From JAYVYM01 sp046593925 (GTDB taxonomy: Bacteria > Actinomycetota > Actinomycetes > Mycobacteriales > SCTD01): a stretch of 37,658 nt of DNA. The stretch spans positions 1 through 37,658 of the forward strand of contig JBKJQN010000076.1 in NCBI GenBank assembly GCA_046593925.1, written 5' to 3'. The stretch's first letter is position 1. Every line of letters begins with the position of its first letter. The translations under genes were made by a program, and so were the position numbers. Below, one piece after another: positions 13,196 to 21,851 of this stretch. The notes under the pieces are model-generated. The model had not been told where the DNA came from and searched no databases. It worked only from the letters and a program-made list of their open reading frames with translations.

Positions 13196-13957
13196 CGCCG
13201 GCGCGCCACCCGGCACCGCGGCCGGGCCTGGGGCCGGCTGGCCGGCCCCGCCGGGTACGAAGCTCTGCCCGTCGCTGCCCAGCGTGAACGGCACCGTCCC
13301 CGGCTTGTCGACACCGGAGCACGACGCGCCCTTCTCCTGCGTCTGCGGTCCGTTCGTGTAGGCGTCCACGAACTTGGCGACCAGCGGATCAGTCGCCGAC
13401 GGGGCGTCCAGCCGCCGGCCCCACGACTGCATCGACACGGGCGACGTCTGGCCCGGGTACGGGCTCAGGAGCCGGTAGGAGTTGCCCTCCACCAGCGCCT
13501 TCAGGACCGCCACCTGGTCGGCGGGCAGGTCGGGCCGGTAGGTGACCCAGACCGCGCCGTGCTCCAGCGAGTGCACGGCGTGCTCGTTCACGATCGGCGC
13601 GTCGTACACGGCGCAGGTCTGCGGGTTGGGGTTGTGGTTACCGGAGTCCGGCGCGGCAGTGGCCGACCCCTGGTAATCCACCCGGGAGGTCACATGGGTG
13701 GCCGAGGTCTTCTTCGTGACCTGGATACCGGGGAAGGTGGCGTCGAGCTTGTCGAGCGCGGTCTTGTAGCCCGACCCCTTGTTGACGACAGCGAAGCCCA
13801 GAATCAGGCCCAGCACCAGCACGAGCACAACACAACCGATGGCGAAGCCCCATGGGAAGGGCTTCTTGATCGGGGCTGAGCTGACCCGCCGGGAGGAGCC
13901 GCGGGACGCGCCACTGCCTTGGCCGCCAGTTCCCGAACGAGAGGTGCGCTGTGCCAT
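13178..13957 (-). CDS. DUF3105 domain membrane protein
   Basis: A 259-residue protein with a short Ser/Arg-rich cytoplasmic N-terminus, one transmembrane segment (about residues 36-58, GFAIGCVVLVLVLGLILGFA) and an extracytoplasmic DUF3105 domain. The domain signature is seen as PDSGNHNPNPQTCAVYDAPI followed by NEHAVHSLEHGAVWVTY, with clustered histidines that could bind metal. A low-complexity Pro/Ala/Gly tail ends the protein. The function of DUF3105 is unknown to me. The ATG at 13957 begins MAQRTSRSGT; the frame is open to 14101 but would run into the argS promoter. The gene is divergent from argS, an arrangement I associate with several actinomycetes. Confidence 0.86.
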   Translation of the reverse strand: MAQRTSRSGTGGQGSGASRGSSRRVSSAPIKKPFPWGFAIGCVVLVLVLGLILGFAVVNKGSGYKTALDKLDATFPGIQVTKKTSATHVTSRVDYQGSATAAPDSGNHNPNPQTCAVYDAPIVNEHAVHSLEHGAVWVTYRPDLPADQVAVLKALVEGNSYRLLSPYPGQTSPVSMQSWGRRLDAPSATDPLVAKFVDAYTNGPQTQEKGASCSGVDKPGTVPFTLGSDGQSFVPGGAGQPAPGPAAVPGGAPAPVPSP

Positions 13958-14082
13958 GCGGGGGGTTCCATCCTGGTGCGGGCTTGCGCGGAACGTGCTG
14001 TGCAAAAAGACGCGCGGGGCACAGGGTGCGTTCCACCCCGGCCGGTTCCCGGTCGAGCCCAAGTCTACGGCCGTCCAGGCGA

Positions 14083-14088
14083 TAGCCT
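14083..14088 (+). promoter_or_regulatory. -10 box of a leaderless promoter for argS and the downstream lys/thr operon
   Basis: TAGCCT begins exactly 12 bases before the argS GTG at 14095 and is preceded by GA as at 12771. No ribosome binding site is present. The 137-bp divergent gap 13958-14094 must also hold the DUF3105 promoter, which I cannot place. Confidence 0.55.
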
Positions 14089-14094
14089 CGGCGG

Positions 14095-15753
14095 GTGACA
14101 CCCTCCGAGCTCGCCGCGTCGGTACGGGCCGTCGTGGCCGCGGCCGTCCAGGCCGGCGAGCTGACGGTGGCTGTACCGGCCGAGGCCGCTGTGGAGCGCC
14201 CGCGGAGCAAGGAGCACGGCGACTACGCCACGAGCATCGCCCTGCAGCTCGCCAGGGCCGCCGGCCGGCCGCCCCGTGCGGTCGCCGAGCTGCTCGCCGC
14301 CCGGCTGCGCGAGGTCGAGGGGATCAGCGGCGTTGACGTCGCCGGGCCCGGCTTCCTCAACATCCGGTTGGCCCAGGCAGCGCTCGGTCGCATCGCGGTC
14401 GACGTGGTCACCGCCGGCCCGTCGTACGGCCGGGGGGAGGGCGCTGCCGGCGAGAGCATCAACCTCGAGTTCGTCAGCGCCAACCCGACCGGGCCGGTCC
14501 ACATCGGCGGCGTGCGCTGGGCGGCGGTCGGCGACGCACTGGCCCGGCTGCTCGAGGCCAGCGGCGCGAAGGTCAGCCGGGAGTACTACTTCAACGACCA
14601 CGGCACGCAGATCGACCGGTTCTCACGCTCGCTGCTGGCCGCCGCGACCGGGCAGCCGGCGCCAGAGGACGGCTACGGTGGCGCGTACATCACTGAGATC
14701 GTCGACGAGGTGCTGCGCCGGGTGCCGGACGCGCTGTCGCAGGCCGACCCGCAGGAGGTGTTCCGGCGTGAGGGCGTCGACCTGATGTTCAGCGAGATCA
14801 AGGAGTCGCTGCACGAGTTCGGGGTCGACTTCGACGTCTTCTTCCACGAGAACTCCCTGCACGAGTCCGGCGCCGTGCAACGGGCGATCGAGCGGCTGCG
14901 CTCGGCCGGCCGGATGTATGAGTCCGAGGGCGCCCTGTGGCTGCGTACGACGGAGTTCGGGGACGACAAGGACCGGGTCGTCGTCAAGAGCGACGGCGAG
15001 CCGGCGTACATCTCCGGCGACCTCGCGTACTACCTCGACAAGCGCGAGCGGGGTTTCGACCGGGTCGTGATCATGCTCGGCGCCGACCACTCCGGCTATG
15101 TCGGCCGGCTGATGGCGATGTGTGCGGCGTTCGGCGACATCCCCGGCACCAACCTGGAGATCCTGATCGGGCAGCTGGTCAACCTGCTGCGCGACGGCGT
15201 GCCGCTGCGGATGAGCAAGCGGGCCGGCACCGTGCTGAGGCTTGAGGACCTGGTCGAGGCGATCGGGGTCGACGCCGCGCGCTATGCGCTGGTGCGCTCG
15301 TCCGCGGACAGCCAGCTCGACATCGACCTCGAGCTGTGGGCGCGGCGGACCAGCGACAACCCGGTCTTCTACGTGCAGTACGCCGCGACCCGCGCGGCCA
15401 GTGTGCTGCGGCACGCCGCCGACCTCGGCATCGCCGAGCCCGACCCGGCGAGCGTCGAGCTGTCGCTGCTGAGCCACCCGCGCGAGGGCGAGCTGCTGCT
15501 CGCCCTCGCCGAGTTCCCGCAGGTCGTCGCGACCGCCGCGGAGCTGCGCGAGCCGCACCGGGTGGCCCGCTACCTGGAGGAGAAGGTCGCGAAGTCCGCG
15601 CAGCGCTTCTGGGACGAGTGCAACGTGCTGCCCAAGGGCGACGAGCCGGTCGCGGCGACGACCGCCCCCCGACTGCTGCTGTGGCGGGCGACCCGCACCG
15701 TGCTGGAGAACGGCCTCGCCCTGCTCGGCGTGCAGGCGCCGGAGCGGATGTGA
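14095..15753 (+). CDS. argS: Arginyl-tRNA synthetase
   Basis: A 552-residue class I aminoacyl-tRNA synthetase charging tRNA-Arg. Visible parts: N-terminal Add1 domain containing RPRSKEHGDYATSIALQLAR, the HIGH-box variant HIGG at residues 136-139 (NPTGPVHIGGVRWAA), ArgRS-specific EYYFNDHGTQIDRFSRSL, the KMSK-like MSKR at 373-376 (LRMSKRAGTVLRLEDL), and the DALR anticodon-binding domain at the C-terminus with the typical ending RTVLENGLALLGVQAPERM. Length is normal. It starts a run of seven same-strand genes reaching thrB, and its stop overlaps the lysA start. A tRNA-Arg gene lies 1.4 kb upstream. Confidence 0.97.
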   Translation: MTPSELAASVRAVVAAAVQAGELTVAVPAEAAVERPRSKEHGDYATSIALQLARAAGRPPRAVAELLAARLREVEGISGVDVAGPGFLNIRLAQAALGRIAVDVVTAGPSYGRGEGAAGESINLEFVSANPTGPVHIGGVRWAAVGDALARLLEASGAKVSREYYFNDHGTQIDRFSRSLLAAATGQPAPEDGYGGAYITEIVDEVLRRVPDALSQADPQEVFRREGVDLMFSEIKESLHEFGVDFDVFFHENSLHESGAVQRAIERLRSAGRMYESEGALWLRTTEFGDDKDRVVVKSDGEPAYISGDLAYYLDKRERGFDRVVIMLGADHSGYVGRLMAMCAAFGDIPGTNLEILIGQLVNLLRDGVPLRMSKRAGTVLRLEDLVEAIGVDAARYALVRSSADSQLDIDLELWARRTSDNPVFYVQYAATRAASVLRHAADLGIAEPDPASVELSLLSHPREGELLLALAEFPQVVATAAELREPHRVARYLEEKVAKSAQRFWDECNVLPKGDEPVAATTAPRLLLWRATRTVLENGLALLGVQAPERM

Positions 15754-17060
15754 ACGGCACCGACCTGGACCCGGTCGTGTGGCCGGTCACGGCGCGACGG
15801 GTCGACGGCGCGCTGGAGGTCGGCGGCGTCGACGTTCGCGACCTCGTCGCCGAGCACGGCACCCCTGCCTACGTCCTGGACGAGGACGACTTCCGCGGCC
15901 GCTGCCGGGCCTGGCGTGCCGCCTTCGCGCACGGGGACGTCTACTACGCCGGCAAGGCCTTCCTGTGCACGGCCGTCGCCCGCTGGGTGGCCGAGGAGGG
16001 CCTGTCGCTGGACGTCTGTACCGGCGGTGAGCTCGCAGTCGCCGTGCGCGCGGGCTTCCCGGTCGAGCGATTGCTGTTCCACGGCAACAACAAGTCGCTG
16101 GTCGAGCTGACCCGGGCCGTCGAGGTGGGCGTCGGGCGGATCGTCCTCGACTCCGCCGTCGAGCTGACCCGCCTCGCCCGGGTCGCGGCCGCTGCCGGTG
16201 TGCGCCAGCGGGTCTACGTCCGGGTGACGCCGGGCGTGGAGGCGCACACCCACGAGTTCGTCCAGACCGGTCAGGAGGACCAGAAGTTCGGCTTCTCGCT
16301 GGCCTCCGGGGCGGCTGCGGTCGCCGTCCGGCAGGTGCTGGCCGAGCCGTCCTTGGAGCTGGTCGGGCTGCACTGCCACATCGGCTCGCACATCTTCGAC
16401 GTGCACGGATTCAAGCTCGCCGCGCACCGGATGGTGACGCTGATGGCCGCCGTACGCGACGAGCACGGCCTGGTGCTGCCCGAGCTCGACCTCGGCGGCG
16501 GGCAGGGCATCGCCTACACCGCGGCCGACGACCCGATGGACGTCGCGGAATATGCCGAGGGACTGCAGGCGATCGTCGGCAAGGAGTGCGCGGCCGTCGG
16601 GCTGCCCGAGCCCCGACTGGCGGTCGAGCCCGGTCGGGCGATCAGCGGACCGACGACCGTCACCGTCTATGAGGTCGGCACCGTCAAGGAGCTGCCGGGC
16701 CTGCGTACCTATGTCAGCGTCGACGGCGGCATGAGCGACAACATCCGCACCGCGTTGTACGACGCCCGCTACACCGCCGTGCTCGCCTCGCGCACCTCCC
16801 AGGTCGACCCGCGCACCGTCACGCTGTGCGGAAAGCACTGCGAGAGCGGCGACATCGTCGCCCACGACGTCCCGCTGCCCGGCGACCTGGCGCCCGGTGA
16901 CCTCGTCGCGGTGCCCGCCAGCGGCGCCTACCACCGCTCGATGGCCAGCAACTACAACCACGTCGGCCGGCCGCCGGTCGTGGCGGTGCGGGCCGGGGCG
17001 AGCCGCGTGCTGGTCCGCCGTGAGACCGAGGACGACCTGCTCGCCCTGGACGTCCCGTGA
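15750..17060 (+). CDS. lysA: Diaminopimelate decarboxylase
   Basis: A 436-residue PLP enzyme that converts meso-diaminopimelate to lysine, the last step of the pathway. The PLP lysine is Lys69 in DVYYAGKAFLCTAVARW; HCHIGSHIFD and LDLGGGQGIAY form the phosphate-binding region; EPGRAISGPTTVTVYEVG follows. CGKHCESGD (Cys360-Asp368 region) is the family-specific C-terminal motif that supplies a catalytic cysteine across the dimer. GTG 15750 overlaps the argS stop by 4 bp and gives a normal length, so coupling from argS is likely. The downstream gene start overlaps its stop in turn. Confidence 0.96.
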   Translation: MNGTDLDPVVWPVTARRVDGALEVGGVDVRDLVAEHGTPAYVLDEDDFRGRCRAWRAAFAHGDVYYAGKAFLCTAVARWVAEEGLSLDVCTGGELAVAVRAGFPVERLLFHGNNKSLVELTRAVEVGVGRIVLDSAVELTRLARVAAAAGVRQRVYVRVTPGVEAHTHEFVQTGQEDQKFGFSLASGAAAVAVRQVLAEPSLELVGLHCHIGSHIFDVHGFKLAAHRMVTLMAAVRDEHGLVLPELDLGGGQGIAYTAADDPMDVAEYAEGLQAIVGKECAAVGLPEPRLAVEPGRAISGPTTVTVYEVGTVKELPGLRTYVSVDGGMSDNIRTALYDARYTAVLASRTSQVDPRTVTLCGKHCESGDIVAHDVPLPGDLAPGDLVAVPASGAYHRSMASNYNHVGRPPVVAVRAGASRVLVRRETEDDLLALDVP

Positions 17061-17287
17061 CCCGACGGCTGCAGGTCTTGTTCCTGCTGGCACTGCTCGG
17101 GGTGCTCGTCGTGGTCGGGCTCGTGGTGTCCTCGCTCACCGGGCCGGTGGGGCTGCTCGCGTACGCGGTCCTGGCGCTGGTGGCAGTGGGGCTCGTCGCA
17201 CGCCGGGCCCGCGCTGCGGCCGTCCCGGTCGGGCGCACCTGCACGTGCTGCACCAGCACCGTCCACGACCCGGTCGAGGTGCGCTGA
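17057..17287 (+). CDS. Small membrane protein with C-terminal CxCC motif, between lysA and hom
   Basis: A 76-residue protein with two predicted membrane helices (about residues 5-27 and 31-49), a basic loop (ARRARAAA) and a C-terminal tail GRTCTCCTSTVHDPVEVR. The CxCC-x-S-T-x-x-DPV pattern is striking for such a small protein and could bind metal or be modified. I do not recognise a named family. GTG 17057 overlaps the lysA stop (GTGA) and its own stop overlaps the hom ATG (TGATG), so it is translated in line with the biosynthetic genes. A role linked to lysine or threonine pathway output is possible but purely positional. Confidence 0.75.
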   Translation: MTRRLQVLFLLALLGVLVVVGLVVSSLTGPVGLLAYAVLALVAVGLVARRARAAAVPVGRTCTCCTSTVHDPVEVR

Positions 17288-18579
17288 TGGCGCCGCCCGC
17301 GGCGCTGCGCGTCGCGCTGCTGGGTTGCGGCACCGTGGGCGCGGAAGTGGTCCGGCTCCTGCACGGCAGCGCCGAAGACCTCGCGGCCCGGATCGGCGCC
17401 CCGCTCGAGCTGGTCGGCATCGCCGTACGCCGGCTCGGCAAGGCCCGTGACCTCCCGGTCGACGCAGCCCTGTTCACCACCGACGCAGCCGGGCTGGTCG
17501 CCCGAGACGATGTCGACCTGGTCGTCGAGGTGATCGGCGGTATCGAGCCGGCCCGCACCCTGCTGCTGACCGCACTGCGGGGGGGTAAGGGCGTGGTCAC
17601 GGCCAACAAGGCACTGCTCGCGGAAGACGGCGCCAGCCTGCACGACGCCGCCGCCCAGGGCGGCGCCGACCTCTACTACGAAGCCAGTGTCGCCGGGGCG
17701 ATCCCGCTGCTCCGACCGCTGCGCGAGTCGCTCGCCGGCGACGACGTGCGTAAGGTCATGGGCATCGTCAACGGTACGACCAACTTCGTGCTCACCCGGA
17801 TGGACGAGACCGGTGCGGGTTTCGCCGAGGCACTGGACGAGGCCACCGCCCTCGGCTACGCCGAGGCCGACCCGAGCGCCGACGTCGAGGGCTTCGACGC
17901 AGCGGCCAAGGCCGCGATCCTCGCGTCGCTGGCCTTCCACACCCGGGTCACCGCCGCCGACGTGCACCGCGAGGGCATCACCGAGGTGACCGCCGCCGAC
18001 GTGGCCAGCGCACAGGCGATGGGCTGCGTGGTCAAGCTGCTGGCGATCGCCGAGCGTGACGGCAACGCGGTGGGCGTGCGCGTGCACCCGGCGATGATCC
18101 CGCGCAGCCACCCGTTGGGAGGCGTGCGGGAGGCCTACAACGCGGTGTTCGTCGAGGCGGTCTCCGCCGGCCAGCTGATGTTCTACGGACGTGGTGCCGG
18201 TGGCTCGCCGACCGCCAGCGCCGTTCTGGGCGACCTCGTCGCGGTTGCCCGCAACGCGCTGTCCGGGGCTCGCGGCGCAGGTGAGTCCTCGTACGCCGAC
18301 CTGCGGATCAGCCCGATGGGCGAGGTGGTCACGCGTTACCACGTCAGCCTGGACGTCGCGGACAAGGCCGGCGTGCTCGCCGCCGTCGCGGGGGCCTTCG
18401 CGCGGCACGATGTGAGTATCCGCACCGTGCGCCAGGAGGGGCACGGCAGTGACGCGAGCCTGGTCGTCGTGACGCACACCGCGACCGACGCCGACCTGCA
18501 GGCGACCGTCGAGGAGCTGCGCGGGCTGGACGTCGTCCGGGCTGTCGCGTCGGTGATGCGGGTGGAGGGGCAACCATGA
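17287..18579 (+). CDS. hom: Homoserine dehydrogenase with C-terminal ACT domain
   Basis: A 430-residue enzyme that reduces aspartate semialdehyde to homoserine, the branch point toward threonine and methionine. The N-terminal Rossmann motif is VALLGCGTVGAEVVRLL; VVTANKALLAEDG and YYEASVAGAIPLLRPLRESL carry conserved substrate and cofactor residues; MGIVNGTTNFVLTRM and GYAEADPSADVEGFDAAAKA are the signature of the catalytic domain. The last 80 residues form an ACT domain (HVSLDVADKAGVLAAVAGAF), known in this family to give feedback inhibition by threonine. The ATG overlaps the preceding stop. Its own stop TGA at 18577-18579 is part of the ATGA that opens a 12-codon mini-ORF. Confidence 0.97.
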   Translation: MAPPAALRVALLGCGTVGAEVVRLLHGSAEDLAARIGAPLELVGIAVRRLGKARDLPVDAALFTTDAAGLVARDDVDLVVEVIGGIEPARTLLLTALRGGKGVVTANKALLAEDGASLHDAAAQGGADLYYEASVAGAIPLLRPLRESLAGDDVRKVMGIVNGTTNFVLTRMDETGAGFAEALDEATALGYAEADPSADVEGFDAAAKAAILASLAFHTRVTAADVHREGITEVTAADVASAQAMGCVVKLLAIAERDGNAVGVRVHPAMIPRSHPLGGVREAYNAVFVEAVSAGQLMFYGRGAGGSPTASAVLGDLVAVARNALSGARGAGESSYADLRISPMGEVVTRYHVSLDVADKAGVLAAVAGAFARHDVSIRTVRQEGHGSDASLVVVTHTATDADLQATVEELRGLDVVRAVASVMRVEGQP

Positions 18580-18614
18580 GGCAGGGGTCAACGGGGACCG
18601 GTGCGCAGCCATGA
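18576..18614 (+). CDS. Candidate 12-codon coupling mini-ORF between hom and thrC
   Basis: An ORF MRQGSTGTGAQP starts inside the hom stop (ATGA, 18576-18579) and stops inside the thrC start (ATGA, 18611-18614). GGAGGGG at 18564-18570 sits 5 bases before its ATG, the best ribosome binding site in this gap, while thrC has none at proper distance. The geometry suggests ribosomes pass from hom through this mini-ORF to thrC. No peptide function is implied. A chance ORF is the alternative. Confidence 0.4.
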   Translation: MRQGSTGTGAQP

Positions 18615-19696
18615 CCGCCGTCCAGGCGCGGCCGCTGGCCCGCGCGGGCTGGCGGGGGCTGATCGAGGAGTACCGCGATCGGCTCGACGTCACGTCAGCG
18701 ACTCCCGTCGTCACCTTGCACGAGGGCGGCACCCCGCTCGTCTACGCCTGCCAGCTCTCCGAGCTGGTCAACGCGAAGGTCTGGCTCAAGGTCGAGGGCG
18801 CCAACCCGACCGGGTCGTTCAAGGACCGCGGCATGACGATGGCAATCAGCAAGGCGGTTGAGGCGGGCAGCCAGGCCGTCATCTGCGCCAGCACCGGCAA
18901 CACCAGCGCCAGCGCTGCCGCGTACGCCGCGAAGGCCAACCTGACCTGCGCCGTGCTGGTGCCCGCAGGCAAGATTGCGCTCGGCAAGCTTGCCCAGGCG
19001 CTGGTGCACGGCGCGCGGCTGCTGCAGGTCCAGGGAAACTTCGACGACTGCCTCGAGCTGTGCCGCGAGCTTTCCGAGCACTACCCGGTGACCCTGGTCA
19101 ACTCGGTGAACCCGCACCGGATCGAGGGCCAGAAGACGGCGGCCTTCGAGGTCTGCGACGTGCTCGGCGACGCGCCCGACATCCACTGCCTACCGGTGGG
19201 CAACGCCGGCAACATCACGGCGTACTGGAGGGGCTACGTCGAGTATGCCGGCGACGGCGCCGCGACGAAGCGGCCCCGGATGCTGGGTTTCCAGGCAGCG
19301 GGGGCGGCCCCGATCGTGTCCGGCGTACGGGTGGCCGAGCCCCAGACCATCGCCACGGCCATCCGGATCGGCAACCCGGCCTCCTGGCAGCAGGCGCTGG
19401 CCGCGCGCGACGAGTCCGGCGGCGACATTCAGGCCGTCACCGACCGGCAGATCCTGTCGGCGTACCGGCTGCTGGCAGCCAAGGAGGCGGTGTTCGTCGA
19501 GCCTGCCTCTGCCGCCAGCGTCGCCGGCCTGCTGCAGGCCCACGCTCAGGGATTGGTGCCGGCTGGTGCGAAGGTCGTCTGCACCGTCACGGGCAACGGC
19601 CTGAAGGACCCCGAGTGGGCGATCGCCGGTGCCCCGAAGCCGGTCACCGTCGCAGCCGATGTCGAGGCGGCCGCGACAGCGCTGGGCCTGGCCTGA
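18611..19696 (+). CDS. thrC: Threonine synthase
   Basis: A 361-residue PLP enzyme converting O-phosphohomoserine to threonine. The PLP lysine is Lys71 in ANPTGSFKDRGMTMAISKA; CASTGNTSASAAAYAAKA is the phosphate/substrate loop, LPVGNAGNITAYWRGYVEY the PLP-phosphate glycine loop, and TVTGNGLKDPEWA the C-terminal pyridine-nitrogen region. Length fits the short bacterial class found in actinomycetes and Bacillus. The ATG at 18611 has no well-placed ribosome binding site, consistent with coupled translation through the preceding mini-ORF. The MFS transporter gene starts 8 bp after its stop. Confidence 0.97.
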   Translation: MTAVQARPLARAGWRGLIEEYRDRLDVTSATPVVTLHEGGTPLVYACQLSELVNAKVWLKVEGANPTGSFKDRGMTMAISKAVEAGSQAVICASTGNTSASAAAYAAKANLTCAVLVPAGKIALGKLAQALVHGARLLQVQGNFDDCLELCRELSEHYPVTLVNSVNPHRIEGQKTAAFEVCDVLGDAPDIHCLPVGNAGNITAYWRGYVEYAGDGAATKRPRMLGFQAAGAAPIVSGVRVAEPQTIATAIRIGNPASWQQALAARDESGGDIQAVTDRQILSAYRLLAAKEAVFVEPASAASVAGLLQAHAQGLVPAGAKVVCTVTGNGLKDPEWAIAGAPKPVTVAADVEAAATALGLA

Positions 19697-19704
19697 ATCC
19701 CTGA

Positions 19705-20934
19705 ATGGGCGCCGCCCTCGCTCTGCTTCGTCGCCGCGGTGACTTCCGGCGTACCTACCTGGCGACGCTCGTCAGCCTCGGCGGCGACTGGTTCGCCGTC
19801 GTGCCGTTGCTCGCCCTGCTGCCCAGGCTGACCGGTGGCGGCCTCGCGGGCGCACTGGTGCTGGCCGCCGACACTGCCGTGTTCGCCTTGCTTTCGCCGT
19901 ACGCCGGCACGGTCGCCGACCGGGTCGACCGGCGGCGGCTCCTGGTGGGGTGCGACCTCGCCAGCGCCGGTTGCGCGCTGTTCCTGCTGCTCGTGGACAG
20001 CGCGGGCACCGCCTGGGTGGCAGTCGCCGCCATCGGTGGGGTGGCCGCCGCGAAGGCGTTCGCCCAGCCGGCGGCGCAGGCCGCGCTGCCCAACCTCGTC
20101 GAACGTGGCGAGTTGCGCACCGCGAACGTGCTGACCGGGACCGCCTGGGGCTCGATGCTCGCCGTCGGCGCGGCACTGGGTGGCTTGGGAGCGGCGGTGC
20201 TGGGCGAGCGGGTCTGCTTTGTCGTCGACGCCCTGAGCTTCGTGGTCAGTGCCATCCTCATCGCGCGCTGTCGGCAGCCGTTCCAGCAACCCCGCGAGGC
20301 GCGCCCGCACGCGGGCTTCCGCGCCGACGTCGCCGAGGCCGTCCGGTACGCCAGGAGCGAGCCCGGGGTGCTGGCCCTGCTGACGGCCAAGCCTGGAATC
20401 GGCTTCGCGAACGGCGCCCTCGTGCTGTTCCCGCTGCTGGCCACCGAGGTGTTCGGGGTGGGCGGGATCGGCATCGGCTTGCTGTTCGCCGCACGCGGGC
20501 TCGGTGCGCTGCTCGGCCCGCTCGCGCTGGCCGGGCGGCGCCGCAGCGACGCCCACCTGCACCGGCTGCTGTTCCTGTGCGTGGCCGGCTGCGGCCTGGG
20601 CTACGTCGGGGTGGCGCTGGCCCCGTCGTTCGCGCTGGTCCTGGTGCTGGTCACGGTCGCCCACATCGGCGGTGGCGCCAACTGGGTCGTGTCGACGTAC
20701 GGGCTTCAGGCGGTGGTGCCGGACGCCGTGCTCGGCCGGGTGTCCAGCGCCGACTTCATGCTCGTCACGCTCGCGGTGGCCGCCAACCAGGTGGTCGCCG
20801 GCCTGCTGGCGGACGCCGTCGACACCCGGCTGCTGATCGGCTGCTTCGGGGCGGCGTCGGTGGTCTACGCATCGTTCTGGTGGGCGGCTACCCGAAACGT
20901 CCGACTGCCCGCCCGCTCCCTGGAGACACCGTGA
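19705..20934 (+). CDS. MFS transporter embedded in the threonine operon
   Basis: A 409-residue major facilitator superfamily protein with about 12 hydrophobic segments. The motif between TM2 and TM3 is SPYAGTVADRVDRRRLLVG, a good match to the MFS signature G-x-x-x-D-R-x-x-R-R. LARCRQPFQQPREARPHAGF is the central cytoplasmic loop (beginning IARCRQ), and TM7-TM8 contain GIGIGLLFAARGLGALLGPL. This resembles the MFS_3/EntS-like exporter group. It lies between thrC and thrB with 8 bp before it and a 4-bp overlap after it, so it is certainly co-translated with thrB. Export of threonine, homoserine or a toxic analogue is a reasonable guess from context, unproven. Confidence 0.9.
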   Translation: MGAALALLRRRGDFRRTYLATLVSLGGDWFAVVPLLALLPRLTGGGLAGALVLAADTAVFALLSPYAGTVADRVDRRRLLVGCDLASAGCALFLLLVDSAGTAWVAVAAIGGVAAAKAFAQPAAQAALPNLVERGELRTANVLTGTAWGSMLAVGAALGGLGAAVLGERVCFVVDALSFVVSAILIARCRQPFQQPREARPHAGFRADVAEAVRYARSEPGVLALLTAKPGIGFANGALVLFPLLATEVFGVGGIGIGLLFAARGLGALLGPLALAGRRRSDAHLHRLLFLCVAGCGLGYVGVALAPSFALVLVLVTVAHIGGGANWVVSTYGLQAVVPDAVLGRVSSADFMLVTLAVAANQVVAGLLADAVDTRLLIGCFGAASVVYASFWWAATRNVRLPARSLETP

Positions 20935-21851
20935 CCGCGTACGTCTCCCACCCGGTACGCGTGCGCGCCCCGGCGACCAGTGCCAACCTGGGACCCGCGT
21001 TCGACACCGCCGGGCTGTGCCTGGCGCTGTACGACGAGATGTCTGCCGAGGTGACGCCCGGGGCCCTGGTCGTGGAGGTGACCGGCGAAGGGACCGGAAC
21101 GCTGCCGCTGGACGAACGGCACCTGGTCGTGCGCGCGCTGCGGGCCACCCTCGACCGGCTCGGCGGCCAGCCGGCTGGGCTGCGGCTGTCGTGCACCAAC
21201 CGAATACCGCAGTCGCGGGGTCTGGGTTCGTCGTCGGCTGCGATCGTTGCCGGCGTCCTGGCCGGCCGGGCGCTGGTCATCGATGGTGCCGAGTGTCTGG
21301 ACGACGATGCGGTGCTCGCGCTCGCCGACGAGATCGAGGGCCACCCCGACAACGTCGCGGCCTGCCTGCGCGGCGGCTTCACACTGGCCTGGCGCGACGC
21401 GGCCGGAGTACACGCGACACGCCGCGATGTGCACCCTGACCTGATGCCGGTCGTGTTCGTACCGCGGGAGCGCTCGTCAACCAGGGAGGTACGCGGCCTG
21501 CTGCCCGAGGCCGTGCCGCATGCCGACGCGGCCGCCGGGGCCGGGCGGGCTGCGCTGCTCGCGCTCGCCCTCACCGATGAGCCCGGCCTGCTGATGGCGG
21601 CGACGGAGGACCGGCTGCATCAGCCGTACCGCGCGACCGCGATGCCGGCAACGGCAGCTCTGGTCGCGGCGCTGCGCGCGCAGGGCGTGCCGGCGGTCGT
21701 CAGCGGGGCGGGCCCGACGGTGCTCGCCCTGACCCTTCGGGGGGGCGCGAAGGCGCTGCTGGGCCGCGCACCGGAAGGCTGGGCCGCCCATCTGCTCGAG
21801 GTCGATCTGAACGGTGCGGCCGTGCTGTCGCGGGGTCTGGCCATGTCGTGA
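20931..21851 (+). CDS. thrB: Homoserine kinase
   Basis: A 306-residue GHMP-family kinase phosphorylating homoserine to O-phosphohomoserine. It begins with the expected VRAPATSANLGPAFDTAGL (substrate strand) and carries the ATP-binding glycine loop IPQSRGLGSSSAAIVAGVLA. EIEGHPDNVAACLRGGFTLA is motif 2, and VSGAGPTVLALT is the C-terminal GHMP motif 3. GTG 20931 overlaps the transporter stop (GTGA). It closes the lys/thr run; a 327-bp leader region precedes the next gene, rho. Together with hom and thrC this gives the complete homoserine-to-threonine branch. Confidence 0.96.
   Translation: MTAYVSHPVRVRAPATSANLGPAFDTAGLCLALYDEMSAEVTPGALVVEVTGEGTGTLPLDERHLVVRALRATLDRLGGQPAGLRLSCTNRIPQSRGLGSSSAAIVAGVLAGRALVIDGAECLDDDAVLALADEIEGHPDNVAACLRGGFTLAWRDAAGVHATRRDVHPDLMPVVFVPRERSSTREVRGLLPEAVPHADAAAGAGRAALLALALTDEPGLLMAATEDRLHQPYRATAMPATAALVAALRAQGVPAVVSGAGPTVLALTLRGGAKALLGRAPEGWAAHLLEVDLNGAAVLSRGLAMS

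Noticed and set aside
13958..14094. T-box or other tRNA-sensing leader before argS
   Set aside because: The -10 box sits 12 bases before the start codon, leaving no leader, and no T-box sequence is visible.
16819..18732. A 637-codon minus-strand frame
   Set aside because: Shadow of lysA, hom and thrC; no recognisable motif.
21017..21439. Frames overlapping thrB on the same strand
   Set aside because: thrB motifs are in the other frame; these are out-of-frame translations.
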